Below are positions 1 to 5,955 of a stretch of DNA of 7,908 nucleotides, piece after piece. Made by a program: the position numbers and the translations under genes. Each line of letters begins with the position of its first letter. The stretch's first letter is position 1. The notes beneath the pieces were generated by a model. That model was not told the DNA's origin. It made no database searches and was given only the letters and a program-made list of their open reading frames with translations. Origin of the DNA: Lachnospiraceae bacterium (GTDB taxonomy: Bacteria > Bacillota > Clostridia > Lachnospirales > Lachnospiraceae); contig VSNE01000121.1 in the NCBI GenBank assembly GCA_009774155.1, positions 1 to 7,908 on the forward strand. Reading direction: 5' to 3'.

Positions 1-527
1 AGATTGGAGACGGCCGAATACCCGCACAGGAAAAGGCTTCCGCACAGCCAGATAAAAAGAAACGCCGCAATGGGAGCTGAAACAGATTTCTCCCTCTCCT
101 TCCCTGATTGTAATACCTCCGATGTCTGATACAAAGCCTGGGAATCATGCTCCGAATATTCCCGGCCGTCTGTCTCCTGAAGCGCCGGCTCCTGCCCTTT
201 CCCGGACAATACTTCCGTCGGCTCGGCTTTCAGTCCTTCCGCCGTTCGGGAAGCTGTCCTGTTTTGTTCATCTGAATATCCGATTTCTCCTTCCGCCAGA
301 CGCTCTGCCAGCTCCGACAGCACAGTATATGGCGCGCCGAATATTTCCGCGGCGGTTCCGAACGCCGGAAGCTCCCAGAATCCAAAAGGAAACAGCAGAC
401 GGATCAGCGGAATCAGCCACAGAACATACAGCACTCCGGGAGCAATCTGTTTTCTGAATATTTTCCTGATGAGCAGTACCAGCCCAATCAGAACACTGGA
501 GCTGAAGATAAAATATAATAGTCTCAT
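1..527 (-). CDS. BlaR1/MecR1-like M56 sensor protease, N-terminal part (runs off window)
   Basis: This is the first 175 or so codons of a membrane protein whose frame stays open to the window edge. The start ATG (527-525) overlaps the repressor stop as ATGA and is preceded by GGGGAGG inside the repressor gene. The visible part has a hydrophobic helix at about residues 3-20 and a basic IRKIFRKQIAP segment. A second helix with the pattern LYVLWLIPLIRLLFPF (about 33-48) is characteristic of BlaR1/MecR1 N-termini. A long polar loop rich in Glu, Ser, Gln and Thr follows (about 70-145), then a third hydrophobic segment at about 150-170. The HEXXH zinc protease motif and any sensor domain would lie beyond the window. 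In this family the protein senses a signal, classically a beta-lactam, and triggers cleavage of the partner BlaI-type repressor. The ligand here is unknown and no beta-lactamase gene is in view. The family call rests on the N-terminus and gene pairing. Confidence 0.85.
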   Translation of the reverse strand, partial: MRLLYFIFSSSVLIGLVLLIRKIFRKQIAPGVLYVLWLIPLIRLLFPFGFWELPAFGTAAEIFGAPYTVLSELAERLAEGEIGYSDEQNRTASRTAEGLKAEPTEVLSGKGQEPALQETDGREYSEHDSQALYQTSEVLQSGKEREKSVSAPIAAFLFIWLCGSLFLCGYSAVSN

Positions 528-916
528 ATTTCCTCCCCGGCATTACTGCCTATCCCGTTCAGCAGTCCCTTCAATTCCTCAATCTCCTGATCCGACAGCT
601 TCTGTTCCTTCACCGCATTGCTGACCATCAAAAACAGATCTCCTCTGTATACCCGGCTCAGTATGGACTGGGTCTCCTCCAGTATCGTCTCCTCCCTGCT
701 CCATACAGGAGAATATCTGCGCACCTTCCCGCTTTCATCCACCGAAATGGCTCCCTTCTCCAGCATCCGCTTCAGGAATGATGAGACCGCGTGCTTCGTC
801 CATCCCTTGGTCTCCTTAAGCGCTTCGCAGATGTCTCTGAGGGTTGCCGGCGGCTGTTCCCAAAGCACCTGCATAATATACCATTCATTTTCTGACAGTC
901 CGGAATTATATTTCAT
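524..916 (-). CDS. BlaI/MecI/CopY-family transcriptional repressor
   Basis: This is a 130-residue protein of the length typical for BlaI/MecI repressors. The N-terminal winged helix runs over about residues 7-70: LSENEWYIMQVLWE, a TLRDICEAL helix, the recognition helix around W39-TKHAVSSFLKRM, and a wing KGAISV...GKVRRYSPV. The C-terminal half (about 74-120) is the helical dimerisation region ending in LSDQEIEELKGLL, a common family ending. The repressor would bind palindromic operators as a dimer and be inactivated by proteolysis through the M56 partner encoded next, with which it overlaps by ATGA. An Asn sits at residue 100, close to the Asn-Phe cleavage position known for S. aureus BlaI (about 101), but the next residue is Ala, so the cleavage site is not established. 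A GGGAGGGG Shine-Dalgarno lies just upstream of the ATG. Two palindromes in the upstream region suggest autoregulation. Confidence 0.93.
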   Translation of the reverse strand: MKYNSGLSENEWYIMQVLWEQPPATLRDICEALKETKGWTKHAVSSFLKRMLEKGAISVDESGKVRRYSPVWSREETILEETQSILSRVYRGDLFLMVSNAVKEQKLSDQEIEELKGLLNGIGSNAGEEI

Positions 917-933
917 AAAATTCCCCTCCCGTT

Positions 934-951
934 GTTAATCATTTGATTAAT
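934..951. promoter_or_regulatory. Operator-like palindrome O1 upstream of the BlaI-type repressor
   Basis: The sequence GTTAATCATTTGATTAAT contains a perfect 7-bp inverted repeat TTAATCA-TT-TGATTAA. It lies between the predicted -10 box and the repressor start codon, so a bound dimer would block transcription initiation or early elongation. The half-site GTTAAT recurs in O2. The assignment to the BlaI-type protein is inferred from position and symmetry; the classical staphylococcal operator core is TACA/TGTA, which is not present here. Confidence 0.6.
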
Positions 952-961
952 TCATAGTATC

Positions 962-990
962 AGATTAACATTCATTTTAAAAAATGTCAA
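962..990 (-). promoter_or_regulatory. Predicted sigma-A-type promoter of the blaI-blaR1-like operon
   Basis: Read on the minus strand, a perfect -35 box TTGACA (990-985) is followed after 17 bp by TAATCT (967-962), a weak -10 box matching 3 of 6 consensus bases. Transcription would begin near 955. O1 lies just downstream and O2 just upstream, and an extra half-site (GTTAAT on the minus strand, 969-964) overlaps the -10 box. The exact spacing, the consensus -35 and the flanking operators support it despite the weak -10. Confidence 0.55.
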
Positions 991-996
991 TCCTCT

Positions 997-1014
997 GTTA
1001 ATCATTTTATTAAC
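997..1014. promoter_or_regulatory. Operator-like palindrome O2 upstream of the repressor promoter
   Basis: GTTAATCATTTTATTAAC has 6-bp inverted half-sites GTTAAT and ATTAAC separated by 6 bp. It shares GTTAATCATTT-ATTAA with O1 over 18 positions. Its centre is 63 bp from the centre of O1, almost exactly six helical turns, so both sites face the same side of the DNA and cooperative binding is plausible. It lies upstream of the predicted -35 box. Function is inferred. Confidence 0.5.
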
Positions 1015-1050
1015 ATTTTTCAGCCGTCCGGCCATGCAGGAGTCTTTTCA

Positions 1051-1074
1051 GAAGCCTTTCCCGCCGAAAGCTTC
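1051..1074. repeat. Imperfect inverted repeat (hairpin) after the CDF transporter gene
   Basis: Arms GAAGC/GCTTC and TTTC/GAAA pair with a single bulged C and a 5-nt loop, 17 bases beyond the transporter stop codon. No T-run follows on either strand, so it is not a convincing intrinsic terminator. It might protect the transcript 3' end or be a degraded terminator. No other transcription end signal is visible between this gene and the repressor promoter. Confidence 0.35.
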
Positions 1075-1090
1075 CTGTAAGCAGAGAGGA

Positions 1091-2260
1091 TTAATGTACA
1101 TAGCTCTGTTCTACTTTAATTACACAGACATAGGTTTCATCCTTCGCTTTTACCTTATCTGTAATATATTCCAGCAGTTCGCTCTGATCCCCCTCATATT
1201 TTGCAGGGAGAAGCAGATCGAACAAAACATTGATATGAGTATCGCCGGGCACAATGCGAAGATCATGGATGCTCAGCCCTTCATCATACGCTTTTACCTG
1301 ATTTGTAATATATTCCCGGAGCTCTCCTGTCACACTGTCTGCAGTCACAATCGGATCATAATGGATGACCACCTGAAGATGATGCCGCTTCCAGAAATCC
1401 CTCTCAATATTGTCTATCAGATCGTGGGCTTTCAGCGCATCCATCTCCGCCGCAAACTCAATATGCAGAGATGCAAACTGATTCCCCGGACCATAATCGT
1501 GAACCAGAAGGTCATGCATGCCCAGAACATTCGGATATCCAAGCACCGTCTCTTCAATCATTCTCACCAGCTCCGGAGCCGGGCTTCTTCCCAGCAGCGG
1601 GTCCAGGGCATCCTTTAAAAGTCCGTAGCCGCTGTATAAAATAAATCCTGACACTGCAGTGGCCATAATTCCGTCAATGCCCATAATATCCGTCGCAGAA
1701 CAGAGAAACGCTCCCAAAAGAACCGCCCCCGTAGACAGACAGTCATTCCGCGCATCCGCTGCGGTCGCCCTTAAAGTATCGGAATCTATCATTTTACTTA
1801 AGCTCCCGTTAAATGCGCTGAGCCAAAGCTTTATCAGAATGGAGCAGACAAGAACTGCCGCAGACATCCGCCCGAATTCCGGCATGGTCGGATGCAGTAT
1901 CTTTATAATTCCCTCCTTGGCCAGATTCAGGCCGATTGCCATAATCATGACGCAGACTGCCATTCCCGCCAGATATTCATATCTGGCATGGCCGAAGGGA
2001 TGCTCCGCATCCGCCTTCTGCGCGCCCAGCCAGAACCCTAAAAGACTCATAACACTGCTTCCTGCATCACTTAAATTGTTAAATGCGTCTGCCGCAATCG
2101 CCATACTTCCCGATAAAGCTCCGACAATAAATTTCCCGATAAACAAAAGTATATTGCAGACAATTCCCACAGTTCCCGCCAGATTTCCCACCCTCGCGCG
2201 TCCTTCAGGCGAACTGATATCCACTCCTTTTAAAAATATTTTTGTCAGTACAGAAGTCAT
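1091..2260 (-). CDS. Cation diffusion facilitator (CDF) transporter with duplicated cytoplasmic domain, possibly Mn2+-type
   Basis: This 389-residue inner-membrane protein exports divalent metal by proton antiport, as known for the family. The membrane domain covers about residues 25-215. The transport-site motifs visible are NxxxD in the second helix (N61, D65, preceded by D58) and DxxxD in the fifth helix (D169, D173), plus the conserved EHPFGHARYEYLAG loop (86-99). The lack of the His found in zinc CDFs (HxxxD) fits manganese-type or broad-specificity members; the metal is an inference. The cytoplasmic part is unusually long: a first ferredoxin-like domain at about 225-305 and a second similar one at about 310-387, each with an (M/I)HDL strand start. 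I chose the ATG at 2260 because GAGGTGGG sits right before it. An upstream TTG at 2317 in the same frame would add 19 residues and lacks a ribosome site. A candidate promoter lies in the 77-bp gap after tenI. Confidence 0.93.
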   Translation of the reverse strand: MTSVLTKIFLKGVDISSPEGRARVGNLAGTVGIVCNILLFIGKFIVGALSGSMAIAADAFNNLSDAGSSVMSLLGFWLGAQKADAEHPFGHARYEYLAGMAVCVMIMAIGLNLAKEGIIKILHPTMPEFGRMSAAVLVCSILIKLWLSAFNGSLSKMIDSDTLRATAADARNDCLSTGAVLLGAFLCSATDIMGIDGIMATAVSGFILYSGYGLLKDALDPLLGRSPAPELVRMIEETVLGYPNVLGMHDLLVHDYGPGNQFASLHIEFAAEMDALKAHDLIDNIERDFWKRHHLQVVIHYDPIVTADSVTGELREYITNQVKAYDEGLSIHDLRIVPGDTHINVLFDLLLPAKYEGDQSELLEYITDKVKAKDETYVCVIKVEQSYVH

Positions 2261-2288
2261 ATCCCACCTCGGTTTTGCTTTTCGTAAC

Positions 2289-2317
2289 AGTATAGTCCAG
2301 TTCTTCAGAAAATACAA
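2289..2317 (-). promoter_or_regulatory. Candidate promoter of the CDF transporter gene
   Basis: On the minus strand, TTGTAT (2317-2312) and TATACT (2294-2289) are separated by 17 bp. The -10 box matches 5 of 6 consensus bases, the -35 box 3 of 6. The predicted start site lies about 23 bases before the transporter start codon. No terminator is evident between tenI and this promoter, so readthrough from the thi operon is also possible. Confidence 0.4.
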
Positions 2318-2337
2318 ATGGGAATTGGGAATATAAG

Positions 2338-2937
2338 TCAGAATCTTTTCAGAAAATCCCCGGGGGGTTCCGCTCTCATCAGGGAAGACATCAGGCAGAC
2401 TCCCGCAGCCCCTGCCCGTATACAGCTTTGTGCGTTCTCAGGGCTTATCCCGCCGATCGCATATACCGGAATGCGCACGGAGCGGCAGATCTCCTCTAAA
2501 AATGAGAGGCCCCGCGGCAAAACTCCCTTTTTACAGTCTGTTGCAAAAATATGTCCGGCAGTCAGACAGGATGCCCCGGCCTTCCAGGCTGCCGCCGCTT
2601 CCTCTGCAGAATGGACGGATACTCCGATATCATCAAAACGGCTCCTCCTTTGCACATTCAAAGACTCAAAGTCCTTATAGGATAAATGTATCCTCCGGAT
2701 TCCGATCCTCTCTGCCGTCTCTGCATAGGTATGGAGTATCAGCGGCACCTGATGCCTTTTGCAGATTTTCGCCGCATATTCCGCCAGGTTTTCATAAGCC
2801 TGTATATCCAGATCCTTTTCCCGCAGAATAACTGCGTCAACTCCTGCCGAAGCAATCTTCTCAAGCTGCTCTAAAAAATCATTTTCCGCCAGCCTGCGGT
2901 TCGTCACGCAGATAATCCTATACGCAGACATAGTCAT
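2338..2937 (-). CDS. tenI: TenI-type thiazole tautomerase (ThiE-like fold)
   Basis: This is a 199-residue TIM-barrel protein of the ThiE/TenI superfamily. The segment AGHIFATDCKKG (127-138) closely matches the GHVFETDCKKG signature of B. subtilis TenI, including the active-site His (here H129; H122 in B. subtilis). IGVSVHS (104-110), PVYAIGGISP (157-166) and the phosphate-binding GAAGVCLMSS (176-185) also fit. ThiE normally has an Asn-Asp pair at the end of the third strand (IINDR-like) for Mg-pyrophosphate chemistry; here the segment reads LILHTY, so thiamine phosphate synthase activity is doubtful. TenI converts the ThiG product to the aromatic carboxythiazole phosphate, consistent with its place behind thiSFGH. 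The start overlaps thiH by 20 bases, with ATGACTATG offering two starts six bases apart and no clear Shine-Dalgarno, which suggests translational coupling. Automated annotation would probably say thiE. The superfamily is certain, the TenI call fairly strong. Confidence 0.8.
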   Translation of the reverse strand: MTMSAYRIICVTNRRLAENDFLEQLEKIASAGVDAVILREKDLDIQAYENLAEYAAKICKRHQVPLILHTYAETAERIGIRRIHLSYKDFESLNVQRRSRFDDIGVSVHSAEEAAAAWKAGASCLTAGHIFATDCKKGVLPRGLSFLEEICRSVRIPVYAIGGISPENAQSCIRAGAAGVCLMSSLMRAEPPGDFLKRF

Positions 2938-4171
2938 TCAGAACCGGCTGCAGCCCTTCCTCTGTCATATCCCGGTACATCTGCCTGAAGCTTCTGCCGT
3001 CGGAAATCTCAAACTGTTCATCCCCGGTTCCTTTCTCCTCCTTCCCTTCGTATTTGCTCTCATGATCCCCGATTCCCGTGGATACTCCTGCTGATACCTT
3101 TGTGGCGGCAATCTTCACAATGCCGTCCCTGAAATGCTTCTGCTCACGGGAGGATACCGTGATTCCCACATAGGGCAGAAAAATCCTGTACGCGCAGAGC
3201 ACCTGACACAGCTCCTTCTCATGTATATTCAACGGACTGAGACTGTCATTGTTGATAATCGGCCGCAGTCTCGGACAGGACAGGGAATATTCTACATGAG
3301 GATATTTTCTCTGTAAGTAATAGACATGCAGCGCCGACGCAAGGGCATCCTTCCGGAAATCCGACAGTCCTAAAAGCGCCGAGAATGCCACTCCCCGCAT
3401 TCCGCCCAGAATAGCGCGCTCCTGCGCCTCAAACCGGTATGGAAATATTCTTTTATGCCCCGTCAAATGAAGCCTCTCATATTTATCAGAGTCATAGGTC
3501 TCCTGAAATACCGTTACGTAATCGGCTCCGCACTCATGGAGATAACGGTATTCTTCTGTATTCACCGGATAGATTTCCAGCCCCACATTCCGAAAATACT
3601 TGGCAGCCAGCTTGCACGCCTCTCCGATATATTCCGGATCGCTCATACTCCTGCTTTCACCTGTCAGTATCAGAATCTCTTCAATACCGGAGTCGGAGAT
3701 AACCCTCATCTCCTTTTCTGTCTCTTCTCTGGTCAGTCTTTTCCTTGCAATGTCGTTATAGCAGTTAAATCCGCAGTAGACGCAGTAGTTCTCGCAATAG
3801 TTGGAAATATAGAGCGGTGTGAACAGATAAACCGTATTGCCGAAATGCCGGCTTGTCTCCAGCTTGGAACGGGCCGCCATCTCTTCCAGATAGGGGAGCG
3901 CAGCCGGAGAAAGCAGCGCTTTAAAATCCTCAAGGCTGCAGGTTCTATGAGCCAGCGCCCGCCGTACATCTGCGGACGTATACCGGACGTAATCATACTC
4001 CTGCATCTGCTTCTGCACCTTTTCCATAATGTCTGAATGAATTTGTTCCATCCCTTCCATATATTCCATATGGCTGCCGCGGCATGACGGCTCCCGCTCC
4101 AGCAGATGCTTTCTCATTAATGCCTTTTCACCGAGTCCCGGCGAATCCACAAAAAACTGATTTTCCTGCAT
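2918..4171 (-). CDS. thiH: ThiH, radical SAM 2-iminoacetate (dehydroglycine) synthase
   Basis: This is a 417-residue radical SAM enzyme that cleaves tyrosine to p-cresol and dehydroglycine, the glycine-derived precursor used by ThiG, under anaerobic conditions. The [4Fe-4S] motif CxxxCxxC is visible as C126, C130 and C133 within NYCENYCVYCGF. Further ThiH hallmarks are FGNTVYLFTPLYISN (110-124), ILTGE, VFQETYD, GLSDFRKDAL, SLSCPRLRP and SSREQKHFRD, and the protein ends in the typical GLQPVLNDYV. It is some 37 residues longer at the N-terminus than E. coli ThiH. The first ATG (4171) is preferred because GGGGTG lies seven bases before it, directly after the thiG stop; a start at M35 would restore normal length but has no visible ribosome site. 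The gap from thiG is 12 bases and the 3' end overlaps tenI. Family identity is clear. Confidence 0.96.
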   Translation of the reverse strand: MQENQFFVDSPGLGEKALMRKHLLEREPSCRGSHMEYMEGMEQIHSDIMEKVQKQMQEYDYVRYTSADVRRALAHRTCSLEDFKALLSPAALPYLEEMAARSKLETSRHFGNTVYLFTPLYISNYCENYCVYCGFNCYNDIARKRLTREETEKEMRVISDSGIEEILILTGESRSMSDPEYIGEACKLAAKYFRNVGLEIYPVNTEEYRYLHECGADYVTVFQETYDSDKYERLHLTGHKRIFPYRFEAQERAILGGMRGVAFSALLGLSDFRKDALASALHVYYLQRKYPHVEYSLSCPRLRPIINNDSLSPLNIHEKELCQVLCAYRIFLPYVGITVSSREQKHFRDGIVKIAATKVSAGVSTGIGDHESKYEGKEEKGTGDEQFEISDGRSFRQMYRDMTEEGLQPVLNDYVCV

Positions 4172-4183
4172 GTTTTTTCACCC

Positions 4184-4954
4184 CTAATCTCTCAGAAATC
4201 CTGTCAGCGGATCGGATGCGGCGGCTCCCCGCTCCAAAACTCTGCCAAGACCCGACAAATATGCCGCCCGGCCCGCCTCAACAGCATTTTTAAAGGCTCC
4301 GGCCATAGCGGGAATATCCCCTGCCGTCGCAATCGCTGTATTTGCCATAATTGCTGCAGCTCCCATCTCCATGGCCTCGCATGCCTGGGAGGGTCTTCCG
4401 ATCCCGGCATCCACAATCACAGGAAGCTCTATCTCGTCAATCAGAATCTGAATAAATTCTCTCGTACACAGTCCTTTGTTAGAGCCTATCGGAGATGCCA
4501 GCGGCATAACTGCCGCGGCCCCCGCATCCGCCAGCGCCCTTGCCGCATACAGATCCGGATACATATATGGAAGCGCCGTAAATCCCTCCTCTGCCAGCGT
4601 CCTGACCGCCTTTATTGTTTCTGTATTGTCCGGAAGCAGATATTTGCTGTCCTTCATAATTTCCACCTTGATAAAATCACCGCAGCCAATTTCTCTTGCC
4701 ATCCTTGCGATACGGACTGCCTCCTCTGCATTCCTTGCGCCCGAAGTATTAGGCAGAAGAGTCACATGCGGGGGAATATAATCCAAAATACTCTCCCCCT
4801 TCTTCGTGTTTGTCCTGCGAACCGCCAAGGTAACAATTTCTGCGCCTGCGTTCTCCACTGCCGCCTTAATCAGTTCCATAGAATATTTTCCGGAACCGAG
4901 GATAAAACGGGAGGTAAATTCTTTTCCGCCCAGTACAAATGCATCTTTCTTCAT
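4184..4954 (-). CDS. thiG: ThiG, thiazole synthase
   Basis: This 256-residue TIM-barrel enzyme condenses deoxyxylulose 5-phosphate, dehydroglycine and the ThiS thiocarboxylate sulfur into the thiazole phosphate. The Schiff-base Lys is K96 in DFIKVEIMKD, with E98 next to it and D182 in VIVDAGIGRPSQA, the positions known from B. subtilis ThiG. Other family landmarks are FTSRFILGSGKY (13-24), the loop VTLAVRR (41-47), LLPNTSGARNAEEAVRIARM (66-85), the phosphate-binding SPIGSNKGL (154-162) and the C-terminal MANTAIATAGDIPAMA region. Length is normal and all key residues are intact. Its ATG lies four bases after the thiF stop, with GGGAG inside the thiF end as ribosome site. It follows thiS-thiF, the usual context for complex formation between ThiG and ThiS. 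Confidence 0.98.
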   Translation of the reverse strand: MKKDAFVLGGKEFTSRFILGSGKYSMELIKAAVENAGAEIVTLAVRRTNTKKGESILDYIPPHVTLLPNTSGARNAEEAVRIARMAREIGCGDFIKVEIMKDSKYLLPDNTETIKAVRTLAEEGFTALPYMYPDLYAARALADAGAAAVMPLASPIGSNKGLCTREFIQILIDEIELPVIVDAGIGRPSQACEAMEMGAAAIMANTAIATAGDIPAMAGAFKNAVEAGRAAYLSGLGRVLERGAAASDPLTGFLRD

Positions 4955-4958
4955 GATC

Positions 4959-5609
4959 TTATTCTCCCTTCATAATGATTTCCAGTATTTTATTTGCCTG
5001 ATGGGCCGCGCAGAGCATCACTCTGGGCGCCATCAGTCCTCCGCATGTCTCTATATCCGAAACCTCGTCCCCGCACAGATAATAATGGGGCAGAATCTGT
5101 CTGGTCCGGATACTGTTGCTGTCCCCAAAACCCGCCATCCCGGACGCGCCTACCAGATATTTTTCCGGAAACTGCGAAAGCACACAATTCGTCAGCATGG
5201 CCTTTGCCTCCGGCGTATCGAAGGCTTCGCAGATATACAGCTCTTCTTTTAAAAGTCCGGGGATATTTTTCTCTGTCATACGCGCTCTGTCTGTCCGAAT
5301 CTTCAAATAAGGATTGACTTCCATAAGCTCCTCCTTTAAAGCCTCCGGCTTCGGCCTCCCAATCTGAGCCACCCCATACTGCTGGCGGTTCAGGTTTGTC
5401 AGATCCACACAGTCAAAATCAATCAGATGCAGGCCGCCGATTCCGCATCTTGCCAGTGCGAAGGCAATATGAGAGCCAAGTCCGCCCAGACCGCAGATCG
5501 CTACCCGCGCCTTTTGAATTTTTTCCTGCGCCTCCTTTGTATGGCGAAGCTCCAGCGCCTGAATCATCTCCTTCTCTGAAGGGAGCCTTTGACGCTTCTC
5601 CTTCTTCAT
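4959..5609 (-). CDS. thiF: ThiF, ThiS adenylyltransferase (short clostridial-type)
   Basis: This 216-residue E1-like enzyme activates the C-terminal Gly of ThiS with ATP so that it can receive sulfur. The nucleotide-binding loop GLGGLGS is at 40-46, the acidic strand LIDFD ends at D66, and NLNRQQY (72-78) with the nearby K87 completes the ATP-binding set. FDTPEAK (130-136) is the conserved catalytic-region segment. It is shorter than E. coli ThiF and lacks its paired CxxC zinc sites, as in the short ThiF family common in clostridia. The ATG at 5609 was chosen over an upstream in-frame start at 5708, which would run through thiS. It lies two bases after the thiS stop (TGA-CG-ATG), and its GGAGGGGG ribosome site is formed by the last codons of thiS. 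Coupled translation of ThiS and ThiF is likely. Confidence 0.95.
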   Translation of the reverse strand: MKKEKRQRLPSEKEMIQALELRHTKEAQEKIQKARVAICGLGGLGSHIAFALARCGIGGLHLIDFDCVDLTNLNRQQYGVAQIGRPKPEALKEELMEVNPYLKIRTDRARMTEKNIPGLLKEELYICEAFDTPEAKAMLTNCVLSQFPEKYLVGASGMAGFGDSNSIRTRQILPHYYLCGDEVSDIETCGGLMAPRVMLCAAHQANKILEIIMKGE

Positions 5610-5611
5610 CG

Positions 5612-5806
5612 TCAGCCCCCTCCTACAAAGCTGACTACTTCCAGAGCATCTCCGTCCCGGAGGATTTTTTTGGCATATTCCTCCTTTGGTACAATCGATC
5701 CATTGCACTCCACCGCAATCCGGCTTGTCTCATACCCCTCCTGCTTCAAATATTCCCGGAGAGTGATTTCCCGTATCTGGAGCTCTTTTCCGTTTACTTT
5801 AATCAT
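5612..5806 (-). CDS. thiS: ThiS, sulfur carrier protein
   Basis: This 64-residue beta-grasp protein carries sulfur for thiazole synthesis as a C-terminal thiocarboxylate. It begins MIKVNGKEL and ends SFVGGG, with the terminal Gly-Gly that ThiF adenylates. The middle contains RIAVECNGSIVPKEEY, the typical ThiS strand around the conserved VxxNGxIVPxxxY pattern, and GDALEVVSFVGGG at the end. The length is normal. AAAGGAGG six bases before the ATG at 5806 decides the start; longer in-frame readings that begin upstream would cross the leader hairpin and have no support. It is the first gene of the thi operon and overlaps functionally with the thiF ribosome site. Confidence 0.96.
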   Translation of the reverse strand: MIKVNGKELQIREITLREYLKQEGYETSRIAVECNGSIVPKEEYAKKILRDGDALEVVSFVGGG

Positions 5807-5845
5807 ATACGTCCTCCTTTGCCTTTTCATTGTCTGAGACTCACT

Positions 5846-5861
5846 TTTTCTGCACAGAAAA
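5846..5861. repeat. AT-rich palindrome in the thiS leader
   Basis: TTTTCTGCACAGAAAA has perfect 7-bp arms around a 2-base centre, 40 bases upstream of the thiS start codon and downstream of the terminator-like hairpin. It could be a small RNA hairpin (6 bp with a 4-base loop) or a repressor site. No regulator for it is visible in the window. A further short symmetric stretch, GTCTGAGAC, lies next to it at 5832-5840. Confidence 0.35.
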
Positions 5862-5878
5862 CTCCTTTCCGATACAGC

Positions 5879-5930
5879 AAAAAAGCCGCGCAAAAGGATA
5901 CACCCGCGGTGGTGTACCCCTTCGCGCGAC
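5879..5930 (-). terminator. Strong intrinsic terminator / possible attenuator ahead of thiS
   Basis: Read on the minus strand, 5930-5911 pairs with 5904-5885 as an uninterrupted 20-bp stem (16 Watson-Crick and 4 G-U pairs) with the loop ACCGCG, followed by six T. On the plus strand the four wobble pairs become A-C mismatches and no T-run follows, so the structure is built for minus-strand RNA. It lies about 100 bases after the epimerase stop and about 20 bases after the predicted start of thi transcription. It may end the sugar operon, regulate thi readthrough, or do both. Confidence 0.85.
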
Positions 5931-5955
5931 TTTATCAGTCAGCACTCTGTTAATA

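Noticed and set aside
268..543. 91-codon minus-strand open frame
   Set aside because: It overlaps the M56 sensor gene in another frame; the sensor frame shows family-specific membrane segments and an ATGA-coupled start.
1021..1080. Terminator for the CDF transporter gene
   Set aside because: A hairpin with one bulge exists (1051-1074) but no T-run follows it, and the GCCG/CGGC repeat nearby has only a 2-base loop.
1034..1618. 194-codon open frame on the plus strand
   Set aside because: It is antisense to the CDF transporter gene, has no ribosome site or recognisable domain, and its codon pattern mirrors the real gene.
3455..4036. 193-codon plus-strand open frame
   Set aside because: It lies antisense within thiH, whose identity is certain; the long frame results from the codon composition of the opposite strand.
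5610..5708. N-terminal extension of ThiF
   Set aside because: It runs through thiS in another frame and the residues do not resemble ThiF; the ATG at 5609 has a strong ribosome site.
5833..5838. CTGAGA, the core of the TPP riboswitch, near thiS
   Set aside because: It lies on the plus strand, opposite to the thi genes, and none of the other conserved THI-box segments (GGGGTGC, ACCTGATCTGG, TAATACCAGCG) accompany it on either strand.
5612..5893. Longer 93-residue version of ThiS
   Set aside because: The additional 29 residues would begin inside the terminator hairpin and bypass the excellent AAAGGAGG site in front of the ATG at 5806; ThiS proteins are about 65 residues.
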